The notes under the pieces are model-generated. The model saw only the letters and a program-made list of their open reading frames with translations. It was not told the DNA's origin and did no database searches. 64,000 nucleotides of DNA from assembly GCA_030272585.1 (NCBI GenBank), contig BSYQ01000004.1, forward strand, positions 2,480,001 to 2,544,000, written 5' to 3'. The DNA is from Bryopsis sp. KO-2023 (lineage: Eukaryota; Chlorophyta; Ulvophyceae; Bryopsidales; Bryopsidaceae). The position numbers and the translations under genes were made by a program. Shown one piece after another: positions 11,501-22,700 of this stretch (positions are counted from its first letter, which is position 1; each line of letters starts with the position of its first letter).

Positions 11501-12892
11501 AAAACAGATAGCAAAAATTTTGGGAAAATATACTTTCCATACGAGAACTGCAATAGGAAAAACAAAACAGTATCCCAAAGTGTAGTGCTCCAATTTGGAC
11601 ATGACTGACCATTTTCTTTCAATCGTGAATTGAAAACAAAGGGGGTGGGATGGGGGCTGTGTGCAGGGCGGTGATAATGATGGACCAATTTTTTTGGGGG
11701 GTATTCATTAAGAAGACAAACAAACAATCAAACATAAATTACATTGTGGAGCAGAATCGCATCATTAATAAGACACTAAAAAAAATTTAGAAAAAAAAAA
11801 TCCAAAATCGCTTCTTGAACTTCTTTGATGATTGGAGTGGTCACCTGCTGCGATAAGAATTTCAACAATGTCTGATGTATCATTCTTATAAGAAGCAACA
11901 TGTAGCAGGCTATTCCCCTCATTTGATACTGTTTTGTTCACATCAGCACCCTTTGAGATAAGCCCCTGGAAAAACAATTGAACATGATGTTTATTTTGCA
12001 AAGACAAGTTTTTTTCCCCCCAAAAAAGGAAGAAAAAACAAAAAGTGCAGTTGATCACAGGAGTACCTTGACTTTTTTGGAGTCGCCCGCAAGAGTCGCA
12101 TTGAAAAGTGCTTCGTTCTGTCTTTTGCAGTTCCAACATTTTTCCTGTCATTTAAAAAAAGGAAAAAACACAGGTTTAAGAAGAAATAAGCATTTAAAGC
12201 AAATCTATTTTGAACAGCAGGCTGTTGAAAACAGCAGTGAAAGCATGAACCTCTGTAAAAAAACAAAAAATCAACTGATCCTTGTTGCATACCCCCACCC
12301 TCAAGTGAATGTTACACATACACGCAAAAATATATACCAGAAGCTGTCAGCCAAGTTGGGACTTTGCACTGCGAAGTATATTTGTTCAATAAAAATGGAC
12401 TTAATTGGCTCTTAATCTCCTACAATACTATCTCTTTACAAAGTGAATCTTCTAAACAAACACTTCAAGATCTCTGCCAGTACACCCACAACAAGAAACG
12501 CGTCAACATCCAGGAGCAGCTTCCGAGTCGAATGATCGACCCTGGCCCAGCTCTCAGCACGCACCCGTTCCGCATCGCCCTGTAACAAAATATCAGCTCA
12601 TCACCTAATCGAAAAGCGGGACCCCGTCGGCTCAAATTCGAATGGATATGATCACACCTGCAGACCGTCGCCTCCAGCCGCCGCGCCTGCGGAATCAATG
12701 CGAATTCAAAATTCAGTCACCCTAAAATCTAGCGGCTCGGTTGAGGAACACCAGCCCTGCATCTGCGTTTCCCCAGACTACGCAGGTAATTACCGCAGAA
12801 TGGCTGCGGATCGACCCACCTATCGGTGCAGCATACGAAAGCGTCGCCCCGGAGCAGTAGCACAGTGTCCATACGATCAACAAGGAGAGCAT
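5561..12892 (-). CDS. Ankyrin-repeat protein gene 1, secreted, about 23 exons
   Basis: The first exon starts at ATG 12892 with a signal peptide ([15 protein letters not shown]). The best donor is near 12800, and a GDAE exon follows at about 12480-12590. Further exons lie at about 12068-12142 and 11845-11965. Then come ankyrin exons at 11351-11449, 10902-11000, 10718-10816, 10303-10401, 10093-10191, 9743-9895, 9218-9316, 8948-9073, 8731-8829, 8481-8579, 8257-8355, 8033-8131, 7830-7928, 7233-7346, 6906-7007, 6583-6684, 6393-6485 and 6147-6245, and a terminal exon at 5561-5904. Most are 99 bp, one 33-residue repeat, and all share phase 1, so exons can be added or lost without a frameshift. Repeats carry the TPLHxAA and LxVxKxLIxAG signatures. 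The terminal exon holds about three repeats and a basic tail ([12 protein letters not shown]). Ankyrin repeats bind proteins, and the partner here is unknown. The exon order is secure; the junctions of the first three exons are less so. Confidence 0.85.
7681..7815 (+). mobile_element. Truncated retro-inserted tail with a 36-bp target-site duplication
   Basis: The 36 bases at 7681-7716 are repeated exactly at 7780-7815. Between them is a 63-bp insert with a small hairpin (GGAGAGCGGCATCTCC) followed by CACAATGTAAATGATG and a (TTTG)n tail. Long duplications, severe 5' truncation and a simple-repeat tail are the marks of target-primed reverse transcription by a non-LTR element. The insert lies in an intron of ankyrin gene 1. 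Related inserts occur near 16.3, 16.45, 35.5 and 48.1 kb. Confidence 0.85.
8033..8829 (-). repeat. Tandemly amplified exon-plus-intron units of ankyrin gene 1
   Basis: Ankyrin exons 8033-8131, 8257-8355 and 8481-8579 begin exactly 224 bp apart, and the next one, 8731-8829, is 250 bp further. The introns between them are also near-identical (shared GTGGTGCAACGATTCC, ACCACACATG and GGGCCCAAAGTCAAACATC strings). The unit of duplication is therefore one exon plus one intron, and the amplification is recent enough for the introns still to align. Confidence 0.85.
9380..9680. repeat. Two (TA)n microsatellites bracketing an intron segment
   Basis: TA-rich runs at about 9385-9412 and about 9640-9680 bracket about 230 bp inside the intron between ankyrin exons 9218-9316 and 9743-9895 of gene 1. 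The bracketed bases contain a 70-codon open frame on the plus strand that resembles nothing and is probably chance. Confidence 0.6.
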
Positions 12893-13270
12893 CGTAAACA
12901 CATTCAACAGCGCCGTGCTTGTCTGTAAATATAAACTCTTTCTTCCCTCTTTTTCAAAAATCGAGTTCCAAACTGATCAGAAACAACGAAAAAGGAGTAC
13001 CAAAAAAATGCTTGTTCTCCTCATCACGGACTGAGCCTTTTGTACGCTTCGCTGGTTGCTGGTTGGGTTGTCTGATGGCTGTTGGCCCGCCCGAACCTTG
13101 GAGGCTTGTGTCTCCTCGTGATGGATGGCTGGAAGTCTTGGACTGTGTTTCAAATCAAATCATGATTACACACGAAGAAGCCGCTCAGCTTCTATTGCGG
13201 AAAAATCGAGAAACCCGTCCAAAAACAAATCAGAATCTCCAAAAAACAAACAAACAAATAAACCAATTGT
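12893..13270. other. Upstream flank of ankyrin gene 1, with repeat B
   Basis: Bases about 13003-13150 are dispersed repeat B, recurring at about 36215-36392 (shared strings include CTCCTCATC and CTTGGAGGCTTGTGTCTCC with small changes). Bases 13240-13262 hold a TTTG-type simple repeat on the minus strand just past the dUTPase stop codon, a possible retroelement tail. No promoter motif stands out. Confidence 0.6.
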
Positions 13271-13693
13271 TCAAATGATATCAGAAGAACCAAAACCCTT
13301 ATCATCCCTAGTACTCTGAGAGAGCGAATCAACCAGCACGACCTCCGGTGTAGAAATCTTCTCTAAAATGAGCTGAGCAATCCTATCCCCTTTGTTAATA
13401 AAACAATCCTCCTTTGAAAAATTAAGGACAACAATTTTCAAAGGTCCACGATAATCTTGATCAATAACCCCAGCACCAACATGCAAAGCATGACGAACAC
13501 AAACCCCACTGCGAACCACCAATCTACCATAATGTCCTTCTGGAATCTGCACTGCAACCCCAGTGTCCACAATCATTTGCTCAAAAGAAGGAACACAATA
13601 ATTGTGTAAAGAAGATAAATCATAGCCTGCAGACCCACCAGTTGCCCTAACTGGAACAATTGCATCTTTTGAAAGAAGTTTGACAAATAACAT
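13271..13693 (-). CDS. dut: dUTPase (trimeric dUTP pyrophosphatase), probably retroelement-associated
   Basis: This intronless 140-codon ORF is a near full-length trimeric dUTPase, which hydrolyses dUTP to dUMP and keeps uracil out of DNA. Motif 1 is GSAGYDLSS. Motif 2 is GRLVVRSGVCV, lacking the usual Pro and Leu of PRSGL. Motif 3 is HVGAGVIDQDYRG, with the catalytic Asp and the Tyr present. Motif 4 is KGDRIAQLI and the C-terminal motif 5 is RDDKGFGSSD. No targeting peptide is visible. The ATG is only 25 bp after the stop of a LINE-like ORF on the same strand but in another frame, and a TTTG repeat follows the stop. This suggests the enzyme is or was part of that element. A processed host gene copy is the alternative. 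Confidence 0.9.
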   Translation of the reverse strand: MLFVKLLSKDAIVPVRATGGSAGYDLSSLHNYCVPSFEQMIVDTGVAVQIPEGHYGRLVVRSGVCVRHALHVGAGVIDQDYRGPLKIVVLNFSKEDCFINKGDRIAQLILEKISTPEVVLVDSLSQSTRDDKGFGSSDII

Positions 13694-13718
13694 CTACAAA
13701 AAAGCCAGAAGTAGCAAT

Positions 13719-14282
13719 TCAAGATAATAAAAACGATCTGCGTTGGAAAAAAACTTTTAGCATCCTAGCCACTCTATGCTGATCTGCGTTGTTAAACAAA
13801 AACCTCAACGAAGGGCAGGCAAAAAGATCAGGAAAACAAAGACGATAATGTTGATATGCAGGGCAGAAATATAAAAAATGAATTTCATCCTCAACACCAC
13901 TATTGCAGATCAGACACAGCCGATCAGATCGCGAAATATTTTCTAACCGTCCCGAGTCAATAGCCAACCCATGTGCTCCGCCACGAAATCGACAATACAC
14001 ACCTTTCAGGTCGTTCGAGAAGGTGTTTAGACAACGAAGATATTGTAACCGGGATTTGAACTTGCAAAAAAACTCTTTGACCACAGCCTTATCAGACTGG
14101 AAAAGGCACCTCGAAAAATTATCGCGGTACCGCCTGCTCCAGAGTCCAATATCAATGAGTCCTGTCCCGTCAAAACCCGACAAATGGGACAGTGTACTGT
14201 GGAAAGTGGACTGTGTTTCACTGAGGAACACGTTCCCTTGATGAAAGAAAAGACCCAACATTTTGAGGGCCTTTTCTGCCAT
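13719..14282 (-). pseudogene. 5'-truncated non-LTR retrotransposon ORF, C-terminal end
   Basis: The 187-codon frame shows a Cys/His cluster (CLICNSGVEDEIHFLYFC) typical of the zinc motif at the C-terminus of LINE polymerases (zf-RVT type), preceded by a basic region (QYLRCLNTFSNDLKGVYCRF). The reverse-transcriptase core and endonuclease are missing. The frame stays open about 80 bp upstream of the first ATG and is then lost, consistent with 5' truncation on insertion. The dUTPase ORF begins 25 bp downstream. Confidence 0.7.
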
Positions 14283-14451
14283 TGCAACAACATGTGATAC
14301 TGGGGGGGTCGGTAAGGCGCGAAACAGGCTTGCAAATCTGGCACCCAGAAAGATGCAAAGTCATGCAAGTGCCAGCGCTGCACAACAACGGATCCTGGAT
14401 CGGGATCCAACAAATTTGGCAGTATATATGGAGTGAGTTTTCAACTTTATT

Positions 14452-14543
14452 TTGGAGGCAGATAGGAACGAATTCTGACCGGGTCCTTAGAGTGGATCGT
14501 CGCGACCTAGAATTCCGCGGGGGTTCGAATCCCCCTCTTCGCA
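14452..14543 (+). tRNA. tRNA-Ser(AGA)-like sequence, degenerate copy 1
   Basis: A perfect T arm (GGGGG, loop TTCGAAT, CCCCC) is followed by TCTTCGC and a discriminator A. An anticodon stem GGTCC/GGATC closes a seven-base loop TTAGAGT, giving anticodon AGA, and a long variable arm fits serine. The 5' acceptor strand (TTGGAGG) pairs imperfectly, and there is no room for positions 8 and 9 before the CAGA/TCTG D stem. This is likely a pseudogene or a tRNA-derived repeat. The better-paired copy is at 34616. Confidence 0.5.
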
Positions 14544-15764
14544 TTATCATTTTCGAACATTAAAGAGCACAATCCAGCCGTGCACGATTGTTCGTACGTT
14601 GTCTTTTTTTTTCATTTGGAAGTCTTCTATGTGTTTATGTCACGATCAGCGATCCTTGGGTCGTTGAATGGTAAATTGTGATGAACAATATTTCGTTGCT
14701 TCATGCATGTTTGTATCAACAGCTTGGTTGCTCCTCTGCATATTCTGTTTCCATTTTGGTTCCAGGGGCGAAACGACAAATGTATGTAAAAGTATGGAGG
14801 GCTCAGTGCAGGCTAATGGAGGCGCATCTCGTTTTTGGTGTCCTGACCTCACCATGCCCTGCTTCTGAATCTGTGGGCTCATTTGCACTGTTTTTTGATT
14901 TTGCATTGAGAGCTGGAAAAGGACATCGTTTCATACTTCCCCTCTGTTTTAAAGCAAACGCCCACTACAATGCACGCTTCCTATGAAGTAATTGATGGTT
15001 AGGTAGAAGTTGCACCACAGCTATCCCCAAAACTGTGGTGGACCCAAAGGAGAGCAGTCGCATTGATTTTGCAGAAAATAAGACCTTTCAAGTTATATTA
15101 TCACATTTACTTCCAGTGTACTAAAATTGGAACGGAACCCAAAAATGAAGCAGGAGGTGCCAAGAGCACCTGATTCAACGAGCTCCTGTACCGCCTCCGC
15201 TTTGCCCTACTTTGCTGCCATCACCACACCAAAGGAAAATTGTGAAAAAAACCATGTGACTCAAGTCCGCGATTTCTCGATCTGCTCTGTCAAGGCAAGT
15301 TGCCAAACGCGACTTGTCGAAGCAACCCGAGAAGGTCGACAAACGTAGAGTCGATCTTTTTAAAGTTTTCGTCCAGCCCACCATTCTATATCAAAGCGCG
15401 AAAACTACCGAACAGCATCGTGCAGTGAGCGAAAAAGCTCATGGTGCACTCGCAGAATATTTCACACCTTCAACGTGCCCCCAACCAAGAGCTACCACAC
15501 AGAAACACCGAAAAACACAGTTCGAATTTCAATATCAGGGTGGACATCAATATTAAAATATTTCGGAAGTATTTTGGCTCACAAAAGCCAAATCAATGCC
15601 TCCATCGACATCCAAAGCGAAGCCTCCTCCTGTGTGCTCGAGTGGTCTTATGACGACCTGCCAATGCAGAATTACGAAAACAAGCACGGTCAGGCAACTT
15701 GTTCAGATTGGAGTTTGGACCTTGGCAAGCGAAGCTTCTTTTTGAAGACAGAACCAGGCCCAGT
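14544..15764. other. Spacer with duplicated segment and no clear gene
   Basis: Bases about 14650-14800 resemble 33760-33850 and 34790-34960 (shared GTCGTTGAATGGTA, TGTATCAACAG and GGAGGGCTCAGTGCAGGCT strings), so a block around the tRNA-like sequence has been copied. Bases 15000-15245 are an ankyrin-gene relic, listed separately. The plus-strand open frame at 15475-15852 has no motif I recognise. Confidence 0.5.
15000..15245 (-). pseudogene. Decayed third ankyrin gene copy
   Basis: Bases about 15008-15090 match the 3' flank of ankyrin gene 1 near 5425-5500 (GTTGCACCACAG, then ATCC, then TGGTGG.CCCA) in the same orientation. Bases 15160-15235 on the minus strand read as the end of an ankyrin exon (MAAK, a stop, GKAEAVQELVESG) followed by a normal donor. 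The stop codon and the loss of the terminal exon show that this copy is dead. Confidence 0.65.
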
Positions 15765-16001
15765 TTACGATATTTTTGATTGCGATACCCGTCGTTTGAT
15801 GTCCGGTCTCAGCAGTCCCCACCCTTCGCTCGAGATGATGGGGGGGTGCTGAAGATATATCACATCCACCCGTGTATCATACAGCGCGCTGCTGAGCTCT
15901 TCGATTGTGCTGACGACCATGCTGTTGGGTGACGTCGAGAGCCCCACTCCGGGCAGCAACACAATCAAAACGCAGAGAGCGTTGACGAGCATCATTGACA
16001 C
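15765..16001 (-). CDS. Possible first exon of a secreted protein
   Basis: The frame starts with a good signal peptide (MSMMLVNALCVLIVLLPG) and continues STIEELSSALYDTRVDVIYLQ. This is reminiscent of the opening of secreted parallel beta-helix proteins, where a first strand predicts an exposed rung. No downstream exon could be joined to it, so it may be a fragment of a gene copied with the surrounding block. Confidence 0.3.
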   Translation of the reverse strand: MSMMLVNALCVLIVLLPGVGLSTSPNSMVVSTIEELSSALYDTRVDVIYLQHPPIISSEGWGLLRPDIKRRVSQSKIS

Positions 16002-16311
16002 CAGTCAGTTGCTGTAGGTAGGGGTCCAGAGGAAGAACTGCCGTCAGATTGATATTTTCGGCGATTCGTGAAGGGCCTTCTTCTTAATCTGACTTCTCAA
16101 AGGAAAGGGCACTTCGAAATGCCGTTGACCGTACCAGTGTGCTTGGCCACCATAGATAATGTTCCTAACCGTCATCACTAAAAAAAAACTCCTCAACGAA
16201 CATGGAGTCGTTGATATATTGTCCCAGATGCAATTTTAGACAGGATACACGCCTGTCGATTGCGAGCTGACATGGGCATGAATAACAAGGGCAATTTTTT
16301 TTTCTTGCTGT

Positions 16312-16489
16312 GCCGTGACCTGCATCTCCTACACAATGTAATTTGATGTTTGTCTGTTTGTTTGCCACGACCTGTCTTAGTTTTAGGCCTGGTACATGAT
16401 CGTAACCTACGTCGGTGACGCCCAGGGCTTTCGCAGGCGATGGACAAACGTCCATTGATGTTCGTTTGTTTGTTTGTTTGACAAACGTC
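16312..16489 (+). mobile_element. Two short retro-inserted tails of the TTTG family
   Basis: The first insert (about 16322-16364: CATCTCCTACACAATG, then TTTGATG and a TTTG tail) lies between imperfect copies of GCCGTGACCTG. The second (16453-16479) consists only of a few bases and the TTTG tail, between exact copies of GACAAACGTC at 16443-16452 and 16480-16489. Both show the structure seen at 7681-7815 in still shorter form. Confidence 0.75.
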
Positions 16490-16648
16490 TCTGACATGCA
16501 CATGTCTTGTCATGTATGCGGACCGTCAAAGTCAGGAATTCCCCTGGGGGTACCACTGCGCCCTGAGAGTGATACCACTGTACCCCTGGAACTTGTGCCA
16601 TTGTACCAGTGGGGCGACAGTCGCCAGGAAGGGGCGAACCCACCCACC

Positions 16649-16665
16649 ATTGGTGATCCACCAAT
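16649..16665. promoter_or_regulatory. Inverted CCAAT-box pair upstream of ankyrin gene 2
   Basis: ATTGGTG and CACCAAT form a palindrome with a three-base centre about 120 bp before the proposed ATG at 16784. Such spacing fits an NF-Y type CCAAT element. No matching motif was found upstream of gene 1. Confidence 0.3.
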
Positions 16666-16783
16666 CAGCAAAGCGCACAAAAGACTCAGTCTGCGATCAT
16701 GACAACAAGCATTTTTTTACATCCCCTCTTCGTTGTGTCTGATCAGTTTGGTTCTTGCACCGGGTGAAAAAGGGTTATCGTGT

Positions 16784-19700
16784 ATGGGATCTGTACAGAC
16801 AAGCGCGGTGTTTTTGACCCGGTTTACGGTGCTCTCCGTCTTGATCATATGGACCCTGTGCTGCTGTTCTCAGGGAACGCTTTCGTATGCTGCACCGACA
16901 GGTGGGTTGCTCATATCATAAACGACCACAACACAGTGGGGTCTCCCCAATGCATTCACATGAACGCAGTCACTCTGCGGTCTTGACGCAATCGTCTGCG
17001 TAGCCCCGGGGAAAAGCTTTGGGACGCATGGTTCGTGTGGTTGTGATGTGTTTTTTGCGATGTTCGAGTCGGGTTTGGGGCCGGTGTTCTTCAACCAGGC
17101 TGCTGGATTTAGGGTCCGGGGGGGGAGGGGGGCTGTTTCACAAAATTTTGAATTCGCATCGATTCTGTAGGCGCGGCGGCTGATGACGACGCTCGGCAGG
17201 TGGGGTAATTTCCATCCAAATTTGATTTGGTGGAGTCGCAGTTTTCGACTGGGTGATGAGCTGGTGTCTTGTTACAGGGCGATGCCGAAGTGGTTGGGAG
17301 CTGGGCAAGGGTCGATCATTCGACTCGGAAGCTGCTGCAGGAGGAGGAGGATGAGAGTTCTGGAAACCGCAAGCTTGATGTGGGTGTACTGGCAGTGATG
17401 TTTTGGGGGCTTGTCCAGAAATTTCGGTGGATTGTAGGGTTGTTGGAGATCAAGAACCAATTAAGCCCATTTTTCTGTACATAGTTGGCTGAAAGCCTTT
17501 GGTGGATATTCATGCATGCATGTAATATTCATCCCACAGTGGGGGATGAATAGTGCATGTTCAGATTTTTTATATTTTTTTCTCTGTGCAGGAAGGTGCC
17601 TTCAATTTCACAAAAAAAATGTTTTGAATGCTTGTTGTCCTTTCTCAGCCCTTGTTGTTGTTGTTTTTTTTTTCAGGCAGAATGTCTGAAGTGTGACACA
17701 CTGAATGAAGCACTTTTCAATGCGACTCTTGAGGGCAACTCCGAGAAAATCGAGGTATTCCTATGATCAACTGCAGATTTGTTTTACTTCTCAGGAAGGG
17801 GGATAAAACATATCTTAAAAGACATGCATGTCTTTTCTAAAATAAACATAATGGTCGATGGTTTTTGCAGGAGCTTCTCTCCTATGGTGCTGATGTGAAT
17901 GAAACATCGTCAAAGGAGGGGGACAGCTTGCTCCATATTGCTTCTTTTCAGGATAATGATGTTTCGGACATTGTTGAAATTCTTATCGCAGCAGGTGACA
18001 ACTCCAATCAGGAAGTTCCTTGGAATTCCAAGGCACCTTCAAACATCTCACCCCCATCGTTATTTTTTCATGATGTAATGAGAATGACTCCTTGAAAAGA
18101 TTGTTAACATTGGCATTACTAATGCCAATGTCGCCAATTACTAATGCCGCATTAGAAAATACAGGATGATAAATATACTACAGAATATCATGTGGTACCG
18201 CACACTGTGGGTTTCCATGTACATATGGTTTCTCAAAAAATTATATAGTGATTGCAAATATGGAAATTTGCAAGACAGAACAGTATTTTCTCTGACACTT
18301 GCTTGGGAGTTTGCATGCAGGGGCGGATGTTGAGGCACAAAATGACGATGGCGAAACTCCATTGCATTATGCTGCTCAATATGATCACTTGGATGTTGCT
18401 AAGGTTTTGGTCAAAGAAGGTAGTGTGAGCAGAAAAGCAGGTCATTTTATTGCCCATGGGTGTGAAGTAATTTGCACTTCTGTTTGCACCACAAACTGAG
18501 TATTATCTGGATCTTGAGGGTTGATCACACTATGGGAGATTCACTATTAACCATGTAATTTGAATTTCGCGCCGACGGGATCGAAACGTGAAACACGTCG
18601 AAAAATGCCGGAACACACACAAAGACGTGCGGAAACACCTAGGTTCGACCCCTAGGCGTCTTCCGCCAAGATACAACTGCTTTCGACGCGTTTCGCAAGT
18701 GACGGCCTTTTGGCCTGATCAGCCGACACCGCAGACATCCACATCAACAACGTAGTTTTGAAAGAAACACAAAATACATCACATATATCTTGAAAAAGTA
18801 TTCGGGGCTCGCCACCGTCGACTAATACGTCGTTAAAAAGCAGTTTCAGGTGTCAGAAAGGGCGCCCTGGAAACAACGTTGTTAAACTACAACGTGCAGT
18901 TGGTCATATACACGGTTGCTTTTCCAGACGTCAACTTCGGGTTCATCTGGAAATATCGTTGCAACCTTGTTGTGGTTGGACTGTTCTTGTACATGGTTGT
19001 TATTCTGGATATCATGTGTGGGAATTGTCGTTTCGATCACAGCATGGTTCAGGCAGATTTATGCATGGTTGTTTATCTGGATATTAAAACAAATATGGAG
19101 TACCCATTGTGTTTGCAACGCTCGTCCAACCATTACATGGTTGGCAGTGCCATTCCTCAAATACACAACGTGGACCAAGACCTTTACAACGTTCACATTC
19201 CATTGTACATGCAATAGCGTGAATTCCCCCTTTCATCCACCATCCTCATCATTTTTGTCGGAACCGTCTCCAACAAAACCGGGTAATTTTTTTCACCAAC
19301 GCCCACGATCTTAAACACGTTGTTCAAGTCCACCGGACCTTGCCTAGGCTCGTTCCTAACCTTGGGGAACGTTGCAACGCTGTAGGCAAGCTTGTGGAGG
19401 TCCAACATGAGCACCACCTGGGTTGGAGCGGCACCGTGCTCAAAATCGTCAATGATAAAGATGTCCAACACATGGCCGAGGTACATTTGGTATGGTCCAC
19501 CATCGGATTGAAACGCAACGTAGACCATGGTATTGTGTGCGGCCTTTGGACCTCCTCTCCATCTCTTCGAAAAAAACGTTTCAGTGCATCCCCACATTTG
19601 CCTCTCCACCTTGTTCGTTCTGTAGATGCCGGCATATCTTGGGTTCCTCCCCTCCCATCCCGGCAAAGAGAATCCAAAATTCCTAAAAGGCAATCCACAC

Positions 19701-22700
19701 CGCCTTTACCACAGTCCACAACGCGTAACACACGCAACACAACGCTCACAAACAGACGCTCAATGCGTTCAGCCATTTTAACAGTGCCATACATAAGATG
19801 TGCATGGTTGTTTGCGTCACACGACCTCACCTTGTGGCAGTCTCCAACGCCTCCATGAAGGCACGAACATCGTTCTCTTCAGCATGGTTGGCCTTGAACG
19901 TCGCCTTACCTCCATCCCACGTGAGGATCATCTTGTTAGGCGACGTTTTGGGCTCGAACAACGCACGTAGATCATCAACCGTGCTCGGGGGGAGGGTGTT
20001 GAAATGAGCGGCAAGTGTCCTACACACAACAACATTGTCAGCATCCATCGCCACCATGCAGAACAAAACAAAACAACACAACCATGCAAGCAAAGACATA
20101 CACCATGTGAAAGACCCTTTATTCATTGTCACAGCCACACACAAATTCCACTTACAATTGGCAGAGCACATCGTTGGCATACATGGCACTTGGAGCCCTC
20201 TTTACCCTTCCCGCCATAGTTCGTTTCTGTCGCCCAAGAGCCCGTTCGATCCAAAACTCCGAGACCCCCGCCGCCGGACCTCTCAAAGCTTCTTGGCGAA
20301 AGCCCGCACACACAAGTTTATGCATGTTAAACTTGCAAATGGTCTTCCCAAACAATTCCTCGGCACGCCTAAAACACAAAAGAAAAAACACAACATCCGT
20401 GTCCCTCAACACGAATTTTTTTGCAGCGATGTAAAAAACCTCAGTAACACTGTGCCTACCACTCAAAACGTTGTAAACCAGATCAATGTTTACCTGCAGT
20501 AGCGCATGGTTCTTGACTGAATCTTCCTCGCCGTCGTCTCGAAGTCCTTGTCGTGGATGTGGGCTTGCACACACACATAGTGTGTGGCCACAGCAACCAG
20601 GTCGGTCCAGGCACGGAGCTCTTCTCTCGTCAAGCAGGCCTCCATCACGAAACCTTCGTAGGACCTACATTGACAAGGTTAATGCAACACTCAACAACGC
20701 TGGGAAAGGCAATAACAAGGCACAAAACAAACGATGGAAATAAGGCTGGTGACAACGACATAACAATCATTCACAACGAAAGAAAGGCGGACAACAAGGA
20801 ACAAGAACTCACCGGATAAAAACCATGATGTCATGCATGTTCGAGTACACACGCTCCGCCGTCAAGTCAACGATGCAAGCACCGAAGTCCGTTGGTACCT
20901 TCAGACCTTGCAAGCGTTGTTTGTAGGCGGCGGCGTGGTGTCTTCTTTCCCGTGAGGTCACGCGTTGTTTGATCTACAAACACACCGCCACTGGACGTAA
21001 ACACATGGCATTGCAGCACTACAACAAGGTTGTTGAGGGACACACTCGCACGAGTGTTTTCAGCATATTCGCGTTGCTAAATCCTTACCTCGCTCAGGAA
21101 ATCCTTGACCAAGCCCATCAAAATCAGGTGTGCAACACCCATGACCTTGAGCTCGGGCGTGTAGTAAGTAAGGTCAGCAAGGGCGGTGGAGCCGTGAGTA
21201 TGTGCTTGTGTTGGGGTCAACAAGCCTTGATCCACCAGCTCAGCTGCCCTCATGTGCTCCTCCCTTGTTTTCACCATGTCCATCATGTCCGGTTGCCATT
21301 GTCGCTTCAACTAAAACAAAAAACAGGTCGCAACGTTAATAGGCACAAACACAGCGTTTGTGTGCTTCTGCACAAGGCAAGCACGGCCAAGCACAACGCA
21401 TGAATGTAAATCACAATTGTTAAGGCCCCCCCGCACACCGTGTATCACATACTCCACACCGACCTTTCCACGCCTGCCGACCATCCTCATCAATTCCACA
21501 TCGCCGTCGCCTAGTGGGACGGGGGAAGTGTAGCCCAAGTAACGTTGTGTTTTGGTCGATGTGCCTTGCACACTTTGGGTGGGACCAAAACAATCCGGGC
21601 AAGCGTTTCGAGCGGTCATGCCAAGGTCATTCATGACCTTGGCCATCCATGGAGAATCCCCCGCCACAGAGGAAATTATTGCCGAGTGTTCTACCCTCTC
21701 TCGGGCGGGGGATTCTCCGCGAAACGTCCACGAATCCGTGTGAAGGAAACCGTTTCCCGGCATTAGAGCCTTGAAGTCCCTCACTATCAGCCCAAGTATG
21801 GCTTGCAAGGTTTTGGGCTCCTTGGGGCCGGATATAATCAGCAATGGGTAGTGCAAGGAGGTTTTCATGGAATCCTCCTTGCAAACATCATCTGCCATGC
21901 AAACAAGTCATAACACCGTGTCAAAGCGTTGAAAAGCATTGTGACACTTTGTAAAAGCATTGTGGAATGTCCAGAACACACTGTAAAAACACAATGTGGA
22001 ACTGGAACAACGGGATTACAATGCACCTGCCCCAGTTTGCAGCGATGTAACACCGTACCACAACGTAGAAAGAATGTCCCGAGTGAATAATTCCCACGCC
22101 TTCCCGTTGTGCAACCGAAATAGTCCCCTCCTAAGTGGTAGAGACCGGTCTTTCGAAGCGAGTCTCCAACGAGAGCCGCCAGCCGTTTGAACATCGGAGT
22201 CGTTCGAATTCCATCGTTTGCCCCTCTGTGCCGTGATTGGCAAAAGGAAAGGCTCCCGGTCATCACACGGAGGAGGCTCTTGACTCCAAAGTAGAAGATT
22301 TTCAAGCAAGGTTCCAGCGCGGTTGAAACCCCTTTTTGCACCGTGAATATAGGCTTTTTGCAATGCTCGCAAAGAAGGTCCAGCGATGGCCGCAGAAACC
22401 GACTGTTGGAAAAGAAAACGAACCATGCTTTGGTATCACTCGACCTTGTGTTATGTTGTGTGAACGTTGTGATATATATCACAACGCAGAGCATATATGC
22501 GACAATGGTGGATACTGTTACAACAACGACAATACACACCCACCGGTCTTTCACGTGATAAAACTTGCATCCTCTTTCGCAAGAGAAATATGTGACATCT
22601 TCAAGACATGGGACCCCCAACAGCCTCTTGATTCGAAGCAGCGATGTGGGAAGAACATGGTTGGGGGGCAGAATTGCACTGATGAGTTTCAAATTGGCCT

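Larger units (their letters stand above)
16002..16783. other. Upstream region of ankyrin gene 2, with two retro-inserted tails
   Basis: No coding exon is visible. Two inserts of the TTTG-tail family lie at about 16322-16364 and 16453-16479. Bases 16560-16670 are GC-rich and contain a CCAAT-type inverted motif. The remainder is unremarkable. Confidence 0.5.
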
